From Xanthocytophaga flava (GTDB lineage: Bacteria; Bacteroidota; Bacteroidia; Cytophagales; 172606-1): DNA of 64,000 bases. A program made the position numbers and the translations under genes. This document shows positions 35,371 through 44,457 of this stretch, one piece after another. Positions within the stretch are counted from its first letter, which is position 1, and every line of letters begins with the position of its first letter. The DNA lies in assembly GCA_030068525.1 (NCBI GenBank), contig JASJOS010000011.1, forward strand, positions 62,001-126,000, read 5' to 3'. The notes under the pieces were generated by a model. The model saw nothing but the letters and a program-made list of their open reading frames with translations. It had not been told where the DNA came from and searched no databases.

Positions 35371-37323
35371 TTATTCAATCCTGAATACGTGAACCGGCAT
35401 AACTCCCGGATGTAACTCTACGTAATTCCATTCGTGATGCCATTGATATCGGGTATCTGTCATCAGATCATTAACTGTGTAAGTGGATCCTGCTGACAGA
35501 TTCAGGTATTGTACAGGTACTTTTATCCAGCCGGATTGTACATGGTGAGGGTCCAGATTGACAACAACGAGTATCTTATTGCTTTTGTAATCATCAACTT
35601 TAGCATAGCACAGTAATTGCTGGTTATCTGTTTCTCCAAACTCAATATTCCAGGTTGTCTGCAATGCCGGATTTTCACGACGAATGCGGTTAATGCGTGT
35701 CATTACATCCCGGATTTTAGTTCTCCGATTCCAATCCCAGTGTTTAACTTCGTATTTTTCTGAATCCAAATACTCTTCCTTACCTGCATAGACAGGTGTA
35801 TTGATTCCAAACTCATATACCGGACCATATAATCCATAGTTGGAAGAGAGTGTTGCTGCCATAACCACACGACTTATATGCGCGGATTCTCCACCATTTT
35901 GTAGCATTTCTGGCAGAATATCTGGCGTATTAGGCCAGAAGTTGGGACGATAGTATTCTCGCATATCCGTTTTCGTCAGCTCAGTCATATACTGTTTGAT
36001 CTCAAACTGGGTGTTACGCCATGTATAATATGTGTATGACTGATTGAAGCCTATTTTGGCAAGCTGTTCCATTACCCGTGGACGAGTAAAGGCCTCAGCC
36101 AGAAAGATAGCATCCGGATGTTGACGGCGTACTTCACGTATACACCACTCCCAGAATATAAACGATTTGGTATGAGGATTATCTACACGGAATATATATA
36201 CTCCTTTGCTAATCCAATATTCAAAAACACTTTTCAGTTCTTTCCATAGATTTTCCCAATCTTCTGTCTCGAAGTTGATAGGGAGTACATCCTGGTATTT
36301 CTTTGGCGGGTTTTCTGCATACTGAACACTCCCATCTGGTCGCCAGCGGAACCATTGCGGATGTTCTTTTACATAGGGGTGGTCAGGTGAACATTGAAAT
36401 GCCACATCAATAGCCACTTCAATATTGAATTCTTTAGCTTTATTTACAAGGCTGACAAAATCATCTATACTTCCTAATTCAGGATGAATGGATTTGTGTC
36501 CGCCATCCTTGCTTCCGATAGCCCAAGGGGAACCAGGTTCTCCAGGTTGAGCTGTTACAGCATTGTTGGCACCTTTGCGGTTAGAATCTCCGATAGGGTG
36601 GATAGGTGGAAGATAAATAGTATCAAAACCCATTTCGGCAATGCGTGGTAGCAATTGCTCACAATCTTTGAATGTTCCGTGTTTCCCTGGTTCATTGGAA
36701 GCTGATCTTGGGAAGAATTCGTACCAGGTACTAAATAAGGCTTTCTGCCGTTCTGCTTCCATGAAAAGTGTTCTATGGTACAGACTAGCATATTTTTTAT
36801 CCGGATAGGCTTCTACCAGTTTGGTTACTTCCTGGCTTAAGGCAAATGTTACTCCTGCTGATTGATTGGATTCATTACGAAGCTGTGTTGCCCAGTTGCG
36901 CAAGGTTTGAGCATCATGAGCAGGCGCACGTTCAGCCGCTTCTTCAATCCAGTTAGCCCCGATGAGTAACTCTACTCCTACATCCTGACTTGCCTCAAAT
37001 TTCTTTTTGAGACCCTTCTGCCAGGTTAATAGATGATCTACCCAGCCTTGTACGGTATATTCATATATACCTCTCTTCTCTGGAGTAAAAGATGCTTCCC
37101 AACGGTCGTTTCCCTGAAATTCCATGGGAATTTCCTGCCAATTGCCGTCTTGTTCATGCTTTACCAGCAATGCAGCTCTTACTTCATCATGACCATCTGC
37201 AAAAACATCTGCTATTACGGTGAGCCTTTCACCAACTGTTCGTTTGATTGGAAAACGTCCACTATTGATTTGCGGCTGTACATGTTCAATGACAACACGA
37301 CTTCTACCGTCTTTTTCTATCAT
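35371..37323 (-). CDS. glgE: Alpha-1,4-glucan:maltose-1-phosphate maltosyltransferase (GlgE)
   Basis: The 650-residue GH13_3 enzyme extends alpha-1,4-glucans using maltose-1-phosphate. The N-terminal DUF3416-type beta-sandwich (residues about 1-110, 'RFPIKRTVGERLTVIADVFADGHDEVRAALL') is typical. Motifs in the barrel: 'MGFDTIYLPPIHPIGDSNRKG', nucleophile Asp in 'YIFRVDNPHTK', Glu in 'AIFLAEAFTRP', and the 'YGPVYEFGINTP' region. Length fits the family. It lies 205 bp upstream of treS-mak on the same strand, so the donor maltose-1-phosphate is made by the neighbouring gene product. No glgB branching enzyme is in this window. Confidence 0.96.
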   Translation of the reverse strand: MIEKDGRSRVVIEHVQPQINSGRFPIKRTVGERLTVIADVFADGHDEVRAALLVKHEQDGNWQEIPMEFQGNDRWEASFTPEKRGIYEYTVQGWVDHLLTWQKGLKKKFEASQDVGVELLIGANWIEEAAERAPAHDAQTLRNWATQLRNESNQSAGVTFALSQEVTKLVEAYPDKKYASLYHRTLFMEAERQKALFSTWYEFFPRSASNEPGKHGTFKDCEQLLPRIAEMGFDTIYLPPIHPIGDSNRKGANNAVTAQPGEPGSPWAIGSKDGGHKSIHPELGSIDDFVSLVNKAKEFNIEVAIDVAFQCSPDHPYVKEHPQWFRWRPDGSVQYAENPPKKYQDVLPINFETEDWENLWKELKSVFEYWISKGVYIFRVDNPHTKSFIFWEWCIREVRRQHPDAIFLAEAFTRPRVMEQLAKIGFNQSYTYYTWRNTQFEIKQYMTELTKTDMREYYRPNFWPNTPDILPEMLQNGGESAHISRVVMAATLSSNYGLYGPVYEFGINTPVYAGKEEYLDSEKYEVKHWDWNRRTKIRDVMTRINRIRRENPALQTTWNIEFGETDNQQLLCYAKVDDYKSNKILVVVNLDPHHVQSGWIKVPVQYLNLSAGSTYTVNDLMTDTRYQWHHEWNYVELHPGVMPVHVFRIE

Positions 37324-37504
37324 AAGTATTCAGGAGATTTTTGAAATTTTAAGAATTGGTAGTTCTTTAGTTAAAGACTTTATCTGGAGTTAAGTGCTCT
37401 AAAAAATACTAAACGTACCAGTTGAAAAAACTGAACCTAAAGAAAAAAGCTTTGTATAGAATTTTCAAAAAAACATGTAAAAATGTTTTGGTCCGCAACT
37501 AACA

Positions 37505-37539
37505 AAAAAGGGATAAGTATACAAACCTTATCCCTTTTT
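37505..37539. terminator. Terminator hairpin upstream of glgE, downstream region of 37572 gene
   Basis: 13-bp perfect stem AAAAAGGGATAAG (37505-37517) with CTTATCCCTTTTT (37527-37539). On the minus strand it ends the 37572-38363 gene. Confidence 0.8.
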
Positions 37540-37571
37540 ATTTCAAAAAACTATGTATAGGAATGTTTGAT

Positions 37572-38363
37572 CTAGTTTCTTTCAGCCTTGAAGTTTTTTA
37601 AACATTCCTGCAAGGCCATGGCTACATCATATTCGTTGGCTTCAATAACAAATTCTTCAGAAAGTGTGCAATATTTCATAAATTCATCCAGGTCTGCTCC
37701 TGATAATCCTGTGATTTTGCCCACAAAAAAAGGATTAACTTTCGCTTCATACATTTTTTTGCGTTTATCTTCTGCCATCATCTTAGCCAGCTTTTTTCTG
37801 GATTTAGCTTCTCTGCTGAAACTGTTATAGAGGGCTGTTAAAGGGCCTGAAAAGACAACTCCAACCCCCGCACCACTCTGTGCTACAGAAGACGGAGTAG
37901 CCAGACGCGGAATAGCAGGCAATTGAAGCTCTGGTTGTTCATCTGGAAGCTGTAAGGCCAGAAAATCTTTTTTAAACTGTTTTTCTGTATAAGGGCGAAC
38001 AACCACCTCGTTTAGCTGATAGGTCTTTGAATTCATCACTGCCCGTACGGCTACTCTATCGGCAGCATAATAGGCAGGAAGCACATAAATGGCTGTTTGG
38101 AGGTTTACAGCCGAGAATTCAAGTGTATCACCTCTTTCTGCGAAAATAGAAAAGTACCCATTGTCTGCACTAATAGTTCCAAACTGACTCCGTTTATTGA
38201 TTATAGTTACATAGGGTGCCACAGTCATACTATCTCTCTGTAAGGTGAACCCTTGTACCAGCACGCCTCCCCGAGAGAAGCGGGATACTTGTGCCTGAAT
38301 AGTACAGGTTCCTCCACTCATTAATCCTAGATAAAGTAGGAGAAAAAATAGTTGCTTTTTCAT
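37572..38363 (-). CDS. Exported protein with CarboxypepD_reg-like domain
   Basis: The 263-residue protein has a signal peptide starting at the ATG at 38361-38363 (MKKQLFFLLLYLGLMSGGTC...IQAQ); the frame extends 9 codons further but homologous signals begin at this Met. The mature start 'GVLVQGFTLQRDSMTVAPYVTIINKRSQFGTISADNGYFSIFAERGDTLEFS' is a carboxypeptidase regulatory-like beta-sandwich, as found in TonB-dependent receptor N-termini and many Bacteroidota envelope proteins. 'QLNEVVVRPY' is typical of the same group. The C-terminal half is helical and charged. Function is unknown; a periplasmic or outer-membrane-associated location is likely. Confidence 0.75.
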   Translation of the reverse strand: MKKQLFFLLLYLGLMSGGTCTIQAQVSRFSRGGVLVQGFTLQRDSMTVAPYVTIINKRSQFGTISADNGYFSIFAERGDTLEFSAVNLQTAIYVLPAYYAADRVAVRAVMNSKTYQLNEVVVRPYTEKQFKKDFLALQLPDEQPELQLPAIPRLATPSSVAQSGAGVGVVFSGPLTALYNSFSREAKSRKKLAKMMAEDKRKKMYEAKVNPFFVGKITGLSGADLDEFMKYCTLSEEFVIEANEYDVAMALQECLKNFKAERN

Positions 38364-38506
38364 ATATATGAGCCTCCTCCTGTTGGGCAATGAGTGGTGA
38401 GATGAATGACTATTGATAAATGATTTACGAAAGTAGGTATTGTTTAGGAAGTAGATACTATTTCAATGCCATTTTAACATAATTTAAGTTTTTCTTTATG
38501 GGCAAA

Positions 38507-38538
38507 GAAAAACCCATATATAGTTTTTATATATGGGT
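38507..38538 (-). terminator. Terminator of nuoA
   Basis: 11-bp stem ACCCATATATA (38512-38522) with TATATATGGGT (38528-38538); on the minus strand TTTTTCTTT follows. Located 50 bp beyond the nuoA stop. Confidence 0.75.
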
Positions 38539-38587
38539 GCATTGGGGTAAGAAATTCAATCTTTGGAAATAACTCGTGTAGAAATTA

Positions 38588-39091
38588 TTACACAGTTTTG
38601 TTTACATCTTTTCTTACTGCATATTTTTCATTTATTTGTTCATAGAGAGACGCAGGCACTTTGGACTCAAAGTCAATGGGTTCAGGTTTGGGCTTAACCC
38701 AATCAAGATAACCTTTCACCCAGGCATAAGCGAGTCCCAGTGACAGAATAGCTACAAATATGAACATTTCTATCAATGTAAACCAACTCCATAACCCTTG
38801 TGTGGCAGAGTTGAGATTGGCATCTCCGAATACGACTGCCCAGGGAAATAGAAACACAATCTCTACATCAAACAGAATAAAGACCAAGGCTACAATATAA
38901 AACTGAACGTTAAACCTTCCCCATGCATCACCAATTGGCTCTTCTCCGGATTCATAGGTAGACAGTTTCTCAGAATTGGGTCTGTCAGGACGAAGAAGTC
39001 TGGCCGAAAACATTGCAATCAGAAAGAATGCAATGGCTCCAATAATAAAGAGAAGAATGGTTCCAAATTCAGAAATCTGTGACATGGTCAA
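38588..39091 (-). CDS. nuoA: NADH-quinone oxidoreductase subunit A
   Basis: The 167-residue three-helix membrane subunit of respiratory complex I. Diagnostic elements: 'LSTYESGEEPIGDAWGRFNVQFYIVALVFILFDVEIVFLFPWAVVF', containing the conserved ESG-x-x-P and the D-V-E-x-x-F-L-F-P-W motif, and a third helix 'LIEMFIFVAILSLGLAYAWVKG'. A C-terminal hydrophilic extension of about 35 residues is longer than in E. coli. It follows a small lipoprotein gene by 20 bp and is terminated right after, so nuoB-N are not in this operon, which is unusual. Confidence 0.95.
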   Translation of the reverse strand: MTMSQISEFGTILLFIIGAIAFFLIAMFSARLLRPDRPNSEKLSTYESGEEPIGDAWGRFNVQFYIVALVFILFDVEIVFLFPWAVVFGDANLNSATQGLWSWFTLIEMFIFVAILSLGLAYAWVKGYLDWVKPKPEPIDFESKVPASLYEQINEKYAVRKDVNKTV

Positions 39092-39111
39092 TATCTGCTC
39101 TCAAGTTTTAC

Positions 39112-39675
39112 TTAAATAATATCCAGGAAGGCTGCTAATGACATCAAAAGTCCACCTATTAGGAGTAGCATAGTTAAGATAGAAAAGAACTGAGATTTAC
39201 CTGCAATGAATAATAGGATAATACCTACTGCTACTGCTACCAATGAAAAGAACAATATAGGTCTTAATCCAAGAATAGTCCCGTCTTGTTGCGCAGGGCG
39301 TCTTTTCTTAATCTCTTTGGCAATTTTCTTTTCAGTTGCTTTTAGTACAAGTTTGGATAGGCCCATTGGTTTACGCAATGTCTCAGCAAGAGCTTTGCGA
39401 TTGGTACTAGCCAATCCCTCAGGTTGGGTATTTACAGCCTTTTGAGTTTTTTTCAGAATATCAGTCGCACTGAATATGGGAGTAGTATCTTCTTTTGCTT
39501 TATCTTCTGTAATAGAAGTCTGAGCTTGTGCGGGTTGTTCCTGCACAACAGAAGTAGAGGTTACTGCTGTTGAATTTTCTTTATCAGAAGTTGGGGTCTG
39601 AGACAAATTGTGTTTTAAGGGTGAACAAGCTATCAGGCCCCCAAGAGCTATGAGCATACATAACAGATACTTCAT
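39112..39675 (-). CDS. Lipoprotein with C-terminal membrane segments, upstream of nuoA
   Basis: The 187-residue protein starts with a lipoprotein signal (YLLCMLIALGGLIAC, Cys17), followed by a Thr/Ser/Gln-rich low-complexity region (about 20-75), a basic helical segment ('KATEKKIAKEIKKRRP') and two hydrophobic helices (about 138-160 and 163-187) ending the protein. I recognise no family. It is probably cotranscribed with nuoA (20-bp gap). A TATTTTTG box on the minus strand (39780-39787) about 105 bp upstream may be the -7 element; no -33 partner was seen. The arrangement, lipid anchor plus two helices, is odd. Confidence 0.65.
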   Translation of the reverse strand: MKYLLCMLIALGGLIACSPLKHNLSQTPTSDKENSTAVTSTSVVQEQPAQAQTSITEDKAKEDTTPIFSATDILKKTQKAVNTQPEGLASTNRKALAETLRKPMGLSKLVLKATEKKIAKEIKKRRPAQQDGTILGLRPILFFSLVAVAVGIILLFIAGKSQFFSILTMLLLIGGLLMSLAAFLDII

Positions 39676-39842
39676 TGGTTGTATAGTTGGTTTAGATATT
39701 GGATGTAGTTTGGATAACAGGTATCCTTTTCAATGTTTTGAAGACAACAAAACAATCTGAAACTACCTGCTTCAATACGCAAAAATACAGTACGTAATGG
39801 TAATGCTACTAACTTCTGACAGAAGATTTTTTGATTTTGATT

Positions 39843-40694
39843 CTAAAATGTATCCATAATCATCCAAACAGGTAGAAGCAGGATACCATCACTCAAAAAC
39901 CGATAGCTGTAAGCTTCCCGGAAAAGACCAGAAAAAAAAGTGATTACAGATAACAGAGAGGCCATAATCAGTAAGGTTAACCAGACCTTTTGGTCCAATG
40001 ATGTGTTATTAAGTAGAAGCAAACACCCTATGGTAGCTCCCAATGCCAGAATAATCAGTGCTTTTAGAAAAAGATGAAGATGGGCTGCGTTTTGGCGTTG
40101 CATAAGTGAAAGCATCTCTTGTTGAGTATCTTCTTCTGATTCGTACCAGGCCAGTAGCATGGCTTGCTGTAATATGATCATTCCAAAGATACATCCTGCA
40201 AACAAGTGAGTTTGTTGAATGTGTAAAGTTTGCACTGCAACACTGCCCCATACCCCTAGCGTATAGAGAAAGGCTACCCAACCTTCTTTAAAAAAGAATG
40301 AAAAAGAGAAAAAGTGTGTAAGTGCTAAATACACAAGCATCGATGCCCCTAAAGCCATTCCAAACCAGATGACAGCTATAGGTAGTTTGGTAAATGCAAG
40401 CCATGTGGTAATAACGCATACTAATACTGATAGTATACAAAGCGTTTTTTGATATTTCTTATGAAAACGATGTCTTGGACTTATAAGTGTAGGATTACGA
40501 ACTGCATCCAAGAGGTGGTCAATTGTATAGATCAGCCATACACTACAGCCCAGTACAAAATACTGGTACCAGAATATTTTGATATGCATTTGCCTGGCAA
40601 ACATAGCACTACAGCAAACCGCCCCTGCTACTACATCCAGGCTAAGAATACTTATCTTTTCATAAATGGTAATTACACTTTTCAAGGAAAACAA
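39843..40694 (-). CDS. Polytopic membrane protein, distantly UbiA prenyltransferase-like
   Basis: The 283-residue protein has about eight hydrophobic segments. The motif 'WLIYTIDHLLDAVRNPTLISPRHRFHKKY' after the second helix recalls the first aspartate-rich site of UbiA prenyltransferases (here D-H-L-L-D-x-x-R), with the downstream basic residues. The second aspartate motif of UbiA is not convincing, only 'YRFLSDGILLLPVW' at the end. It could be a divergent UbiA-superfamily enzyme or a non-catalytic relative. It diverges from polA, 167 bp apart. Assignment is by motif only. Confidence 0.5.
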   Translation of the reverse strand: MFSLKSVITIYEKISILSLDVVAGAVCCSAMFARQMHIKIFWYQYFVLGCSVWLIYTIDHLLDAVRNPTLISPRHRFHKKYQKTLCILSVLVCVITTWLAFTKLPIAVIWFGMALGASMLVYLALTHFFSFSFFFKEGWVAFLYTLGVWGSVAVQTLHIQQTHLFAGCIFGMIILQQAMLLAWYESEEDTQQEMLSLMQRQNAAHLHLFLKALIILALGATIGCLLLLNNTSLDQKVWLTLLIMASLLSVITFFSGLFREAYSYRFLSDGILLLPVWMIMDTF

Positions 40695-40861
40695 AAAATA
40701 TGAAGTCTGAAATGAATATAACGGCTAACTTTGGCAAATTACATCTTATAAAGCCAAAAGTTTAGAGCCTCAGATCTGAAAGCAGGAAAGGTTGAGATAA
40801 TAAAACTGCTTTCAGGTAATTTTTAGGCTTCCAGACGTCAAACTTAGAACCTATATTTTTC

Positions 40862-43693
40862 ATGTCTCAGAAAAAATTATTTTTACTTGATGCCATGGCA
40901 TTAATATACCGTGCACATTTTGCGCTCGGTAAGACTCCAAGGATTACATCCAAAGGTTTAAATACAGGGGCTGTTTTCGGTTTTACCAATACTTTACTGG
41001 AAGTACTGAAAAAAGAAAAGCCTACTCATATTGCTGTTGCTTACGATACGGCTGCACCAACTTTTCGTCATGAGGCATTTGAAGCATATAAGGCACAGCG
41101 CCAGGCGCAGCCTGAAGATATCACAGTTGCTATACCTTATACCAAGCAGTTACTACAAGCTATGAATATACCGGTGTTGGTAAAAGAAGGCTTTGAAGCA
41201 GATGATATCATTGGTACAATTGCCAAACGAGCTGCCCAACATGGATTTGATGTATACATGATGACTCCCGATAAAGATTATGGTCAGTTAGTAGAAGAGC
41301 ATATATTTCTGTATAAACCTGCTTTTATGGGAAATGCCAGTGAAGTATGGGGCATTCCGGAAGTGTTGAACCGATGGGGAGTAGAACGTATAGATCAGGT
41401 AGTAGAGATGTTGGGTTTGCAGGGAGATGCAGTAGATAACATTCCAGGTATTCCGGGATTTGGAGAAAAAACTGCCCAGAAGCTAATAGCTGAGTATGGC
41501 ACTATTGAGAACTTAATTGCCAATGCCGACAAACTAAAAGGGAAACAGCAGGATCTGGTAAAACAATATGCAGATCAGGCGCGATTATCAAGGCAGTTGG
41601 CGGTGATTGATATTAATGTACCTGTAGAATTTGACGAAGAAACATTTCGGTGTCAGGAGTCAAATAAAGAAGAACTAATTCGTTTGCTGGATGAACTGGA
41701 GTTCAGAACTATCCGGAAAAAATTATTTGGAGAAGAGGGAGCCACTGCGGCAACAGCAACTAAGCCTGTTGCCAAAGCGAAGAAACCAGCAGACAGTAGC
41801 CAGATGGATTTGTTTGGAGCGCCTGCACCGGTTGGGGGAGAAGGAGAACTGCCTCCATTTTTAGATTATACAGGAGGTAGAAAATCTATTGCAGATACAT
41901 TGCATCAGTATCATGTTATCAATACGCCTGAACTACGTCAATCGCTAATCAAACATTTGAATAACCAGGAGGTCTTTTGTTTTGATTCGGAAACAACCAG
42001 TATTGATGCTACCCAAGGGGAATTAGTAGGCCTTTCATTCAGCTACTATGCTGGTGAAGCTTATTATGTGCCCTTTCCTGCCGACCAGGCAGAAGCACAG
42101 AAAATATTGGAGGAATTCAGAGGGGTATTTGAAAATCCTGCTATCCAGAAAATTGGTCAAAACATTAAATATGATCTGATTATTCTGAAAAATTATGGGA
42201 TTGAAGTAAAAGGACAGCTGTTTGATACTATGCTGGCCCATTATCTGTCTGAACCAGAAGGACGCCACAATATGGACTACCTGGCTGAAAATTACCTGAA
42301 TTACTCTCCGGTTTCTATTGAAACATTGATAGGAAAGAAAGGGAAAAATCAGTTGACTATGCGGGATGTAGAGGTTGAAAAAGTAGCGGAGTATGCAGGA
42401 GAAGATGCTGACGTAACGTTCCAGTTATATGATATCTTTCACAAAAGGTTAAAAACAGACCAACTGGAAAAATTGTTCTGGGATGTAGAAATGCCTTTGG
42501 TCCCTGTACTGGCCGATATAGAACAGGCAGGGGTACGCATAGATGAAACTGCACTAAAGGAACTGTCTTTATCACTGGAAGGTGATTTGAAGGGTTTGGA
42601 AGAGAAGATTTATGCTTTGGCTGGACAGACATTGAATATTAATTCTCCTAAGCAATTAGGAGAGGTCCTATTTGATAAATTAAAGCTTGATCCGGGTGCA
42701 AAGAAAACCAAAACAGGCCAATATGCTACAGGCGAAGAGGTTTTGTCCAAGCTGGAACCCAATCATGAGATCATTCGTCATATTCTGGATTACCGGGAGC
42801 TTCAGAAATTAAAGTCTACTTACATTGATGCGTTGCCTTTACTGATTAGCCCCCGGGATGGACGTATTCACACGTCTTTTAACCAAGCTGTTACAGCTAC
42901 TGGACGGTTAAGTTCTACCAACCCGAACCTGCAGAATATTCCTATTCGTACAGAACGGGGACGAGAGATTCGAAAAGCTTTTGTACCCGTTGATAATGAT
43001 CATCTGATCTTGTCTGCTGATTACTCCCAGATTGAATTACGTTTGATGGCTGAGTTCAGTGGCGATCCTACGATGATGGATGCATTTAAGAATGGCAGAG
43101 ATATTCATGCCTCTACTGCCAGTAAAGTATTTAAGGTGCCATTAGAGGAAGTTAATGCGGAGATGCGTCGAAAAGCCAAAACAATAAACTTTGGTATTAT
43201 CTATGGCATTTCTGCCTTTGGTTTGTCTCAGCGACTGAATATTCCACGTAGAGAAGCAGCAGAAATAATTGATTCCTATTTTCAGGAGTTTCCATTGATA
43301 AAGAAGTTTATTGATGATTCTATTATCAAAGCTCAGGACAAAGGGTATGTGGAGACATTATTAGGACGCAGAAGATATTTACGGGATATTAACTCGATGA
43401 ATCAGACAGACAGAGGCTTTGCGGAACGCAATGCTGTAAATGCTCCGCTTCAGGGTACTGCGGCTGATATTATTAAGCTGGCTATGATTAGGATACATGA
43501 GTTTCTTAAAAAAGAAAAGTTACGTACCCGGATGATTCTTCAGGTACATGACGAATTGGTCTTTGATGCACACAAAGAGGAGTTAGCCGTTGTTACACCT
43601 GCTATTGAAGATTTGATGAAAAATGCATTGCCATTATCGGTACCAATGGAAATAGGCATAGGTACAGGTATTAGCTGGCTGGAGGCACATTAA
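40862..43693 (+). CDS. polA: DNA polymerase I
   Basis: The 943-residue repair and Okazaki-fragment polymerase has three domains. The 5'-3' exonuclease domain covers about 1-290 ('FLLDAMALIYRAHFAL', 'DVYMMTPDKDYGQLV', 'GIPGFGEKTAQKLI'). The 3'-5' exonuclease domain (about 345-540) retains its acidic residues ('FCFDSETTSIDA', 'GQNIKYDLIILKNYG', 'YAGEDADVTFQLYD'), so proofreading is expected. The polymerase domain follows with motif A 'LSADYSQIELRLMAEFS', the O-helix 'RRKAKTINFGIIYGIS' and motif C 'LQVHDELVFDAH'. Strong terminator downstream. All key residues are present. Confidence 0.97.
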   Translation: MSQKKLFLLDAMALIYRAHFALGKTPRITSKGLNTGAVFGFTNTLLEVLKKEKPTHIAVAYDTAAPTFRHEAFEAYKAQRQAQPEDITVAIPYTKQLLQAMNIPVLVKEGFEADDIIGTIAKRAAQHGFDVYMMTPDKDYGQLVEEHIFLYKPAFMGNASEVWGIPEVLNRWGVERIDQVVEMLGLQGDAVDNIPGIPGFGEKTAQKLIAEYGTIENLIANADKLKGKQQDLVKQYADQARLSRQLAVIDINVPVEFDEETFRCQESNKEELIRLLDELEFRTIRKKLFGEEGATAATATKPVAKAKKPADSSQMDLFGAPAPVGGEGELPPFLDYTGGRKSIADTLHQYHVINTPELRQSLIKHLNNQEVFCFDSETTSIDATQGELVGLSFSYYAGEAYYVPFPADQAEAQKILEEFRGVFENPAIQKIGQNIKYDLIILKNYGIEVKGQLFDTMLAHYLSEPEGRHNMDYLAENYLNYSPVSIETLIGKKGKNQLTMRDVEVEKVAEYAGEDADVTFQLYDIFHKRLKTDQLEKLFWDVEMPLVPVLADIEQAGVRIDETALKELSLSLEGDLKGLEEKIYALAGQTLNINSPKQLGEVLFDKLKLDPGAKKTKTGQYATGEEVLSKLEPNHEIIRHILDYRELQKLKSTYIDALPLLISPRDGRIHTSFNQAVTATGRLSSTNPNLQNIPIRTERGREIRKAFVPVDNDHLILSADYSQIELRLMAEFSGDPTMMDAFKNGRDIHASTASKVFKVPLEEVNAEMRRKAKTINFGIIYGISAFGLSQRLNIPRREAAEIIDSYFQEFPLIKKFIDDSIIKAQDKGYVETLLGRRRYLRDINSMNQTDRGFAERNAVNAPLQGTAADIIKLAMIRIHEFLKKEKLRTRMILQVHDELVFDAHKEELAVVTPAIEDLMKNALPLSVPMEIGIGTGISWLEAH

Positions 43694-43730
43694 AAAATAA
43701 CATTATCCTGAAATATGTAAGTATATTAAA

Positions 43731-43769
43731 CAATAAAGCCTGCGTTTTTAGAGAACGCAGGCTTTATTG
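43731..43769 (+). terminator. polA terminator
   Basis: A perfect 16-bp stem (43731-43746 with 43754-43769), core AAAGCCTGCGTT, 7-nt loop, T-containing 3' side. Confidence 0.85.
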
Positions 43770-43952
43770 TTGAGAAATATCTCTTATTTTCTTCCTGAAG
43801 AATTTCTGCAATTACATCACCTGCCAACAGGGTTCTAAAGTGTTTATTCTGGAAATTATAGGTGCAAAATAAATAACTGATAGCTAATATTTGATATGTA
43901 TCAATGGGAACCAGAAAGTAATTACCTATTATCTTGTTAATATACCCTGATA

Positions 43953-44010
43953 TGTTTTTTAGTTCATGTGTTCCCTCCCTATAGGGAGGGAACACATGAA
44001 CTAAAAAACA
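43953..44010. repeat. Perfect 58-bp palindrome
   Basis: 29-nt arms meet without any spacer; the centre is CCCTCCCTATAGGGAGGG and the outer ends are TGTTTTTTAG / CTAAAAAACA. Every position pairs. The hairpin is not followed by a T-run on either strand, so it is unlike the surrounding terminators. It lies 260 bp downstream of polA in an 887-bp non-coding stretch. Confidence 0.95.
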
Positions 44011-44024
44011 AAAATTTTAAAAAA

Positions 44025-44207
44025 AGCTAAAAAGATCCAAAAGATAAGCTAAAAACTGAGTCGATTTTTCTGTGGTAAGTTATTGTTTTATAGGGATCTA
44101 TGTTATTTATTGAGAAAAGATAGTCTAAAAGCGAGCTAAAAAATGAGCTAAAAAATCGACTTTTTAGCTCATTTTTTAGCTCAGTAAAATAAGGAAAAAG
44201 CTAAAAA
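44025..44207. repeat. Cluster of seven AGCTAAAAA repeats with alternative hairpins
   Basis: AGCTAAAAA occurs at 44025, 44047, 44134, 44146 and 44199 on the plus strand, and in inverted form at 44161 and 44173. The four central copies form a perfect 22-bp hairpin (44133-44154 with 44161-44182, 6-nt loop). A second structure is possible: 44047-44069 pairs over 19 bp with 44151-44169, with a single 4-nt bulge (CTGA). The two structures share bases and exclude each other. No protein frame fits. Confidence 0.85.
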
Positions 44208-44457
44208 GTAAAACGGGTGATATATGAAAAGTACAATTATTCCTTCAAGTATATCTTAGGTATCTATACTCTTTGTCCTAATTTACCCATATTCATCATT
44301 GATCTGTGTATTATTTGTTGCAGTTCAATGATGAAGCGTTGAACTATGCACAGTATAGAAAATGAACGGAAGTCCGATCAAAAATAAAATATGCTTTGAC
44401 TTGTACTTAAAATAAAAAATGATTGGAGTTATTCTTAAAAGTAAAACCCAATTATAA

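Noticed and set aside
43726-43995. Open frame of 89 codons on the minus strand downstream of polA
   Set aside because: Its end lies in the polA terminator hairpin and its start lies in the 58-bp palindrome; composition is not protein-like.
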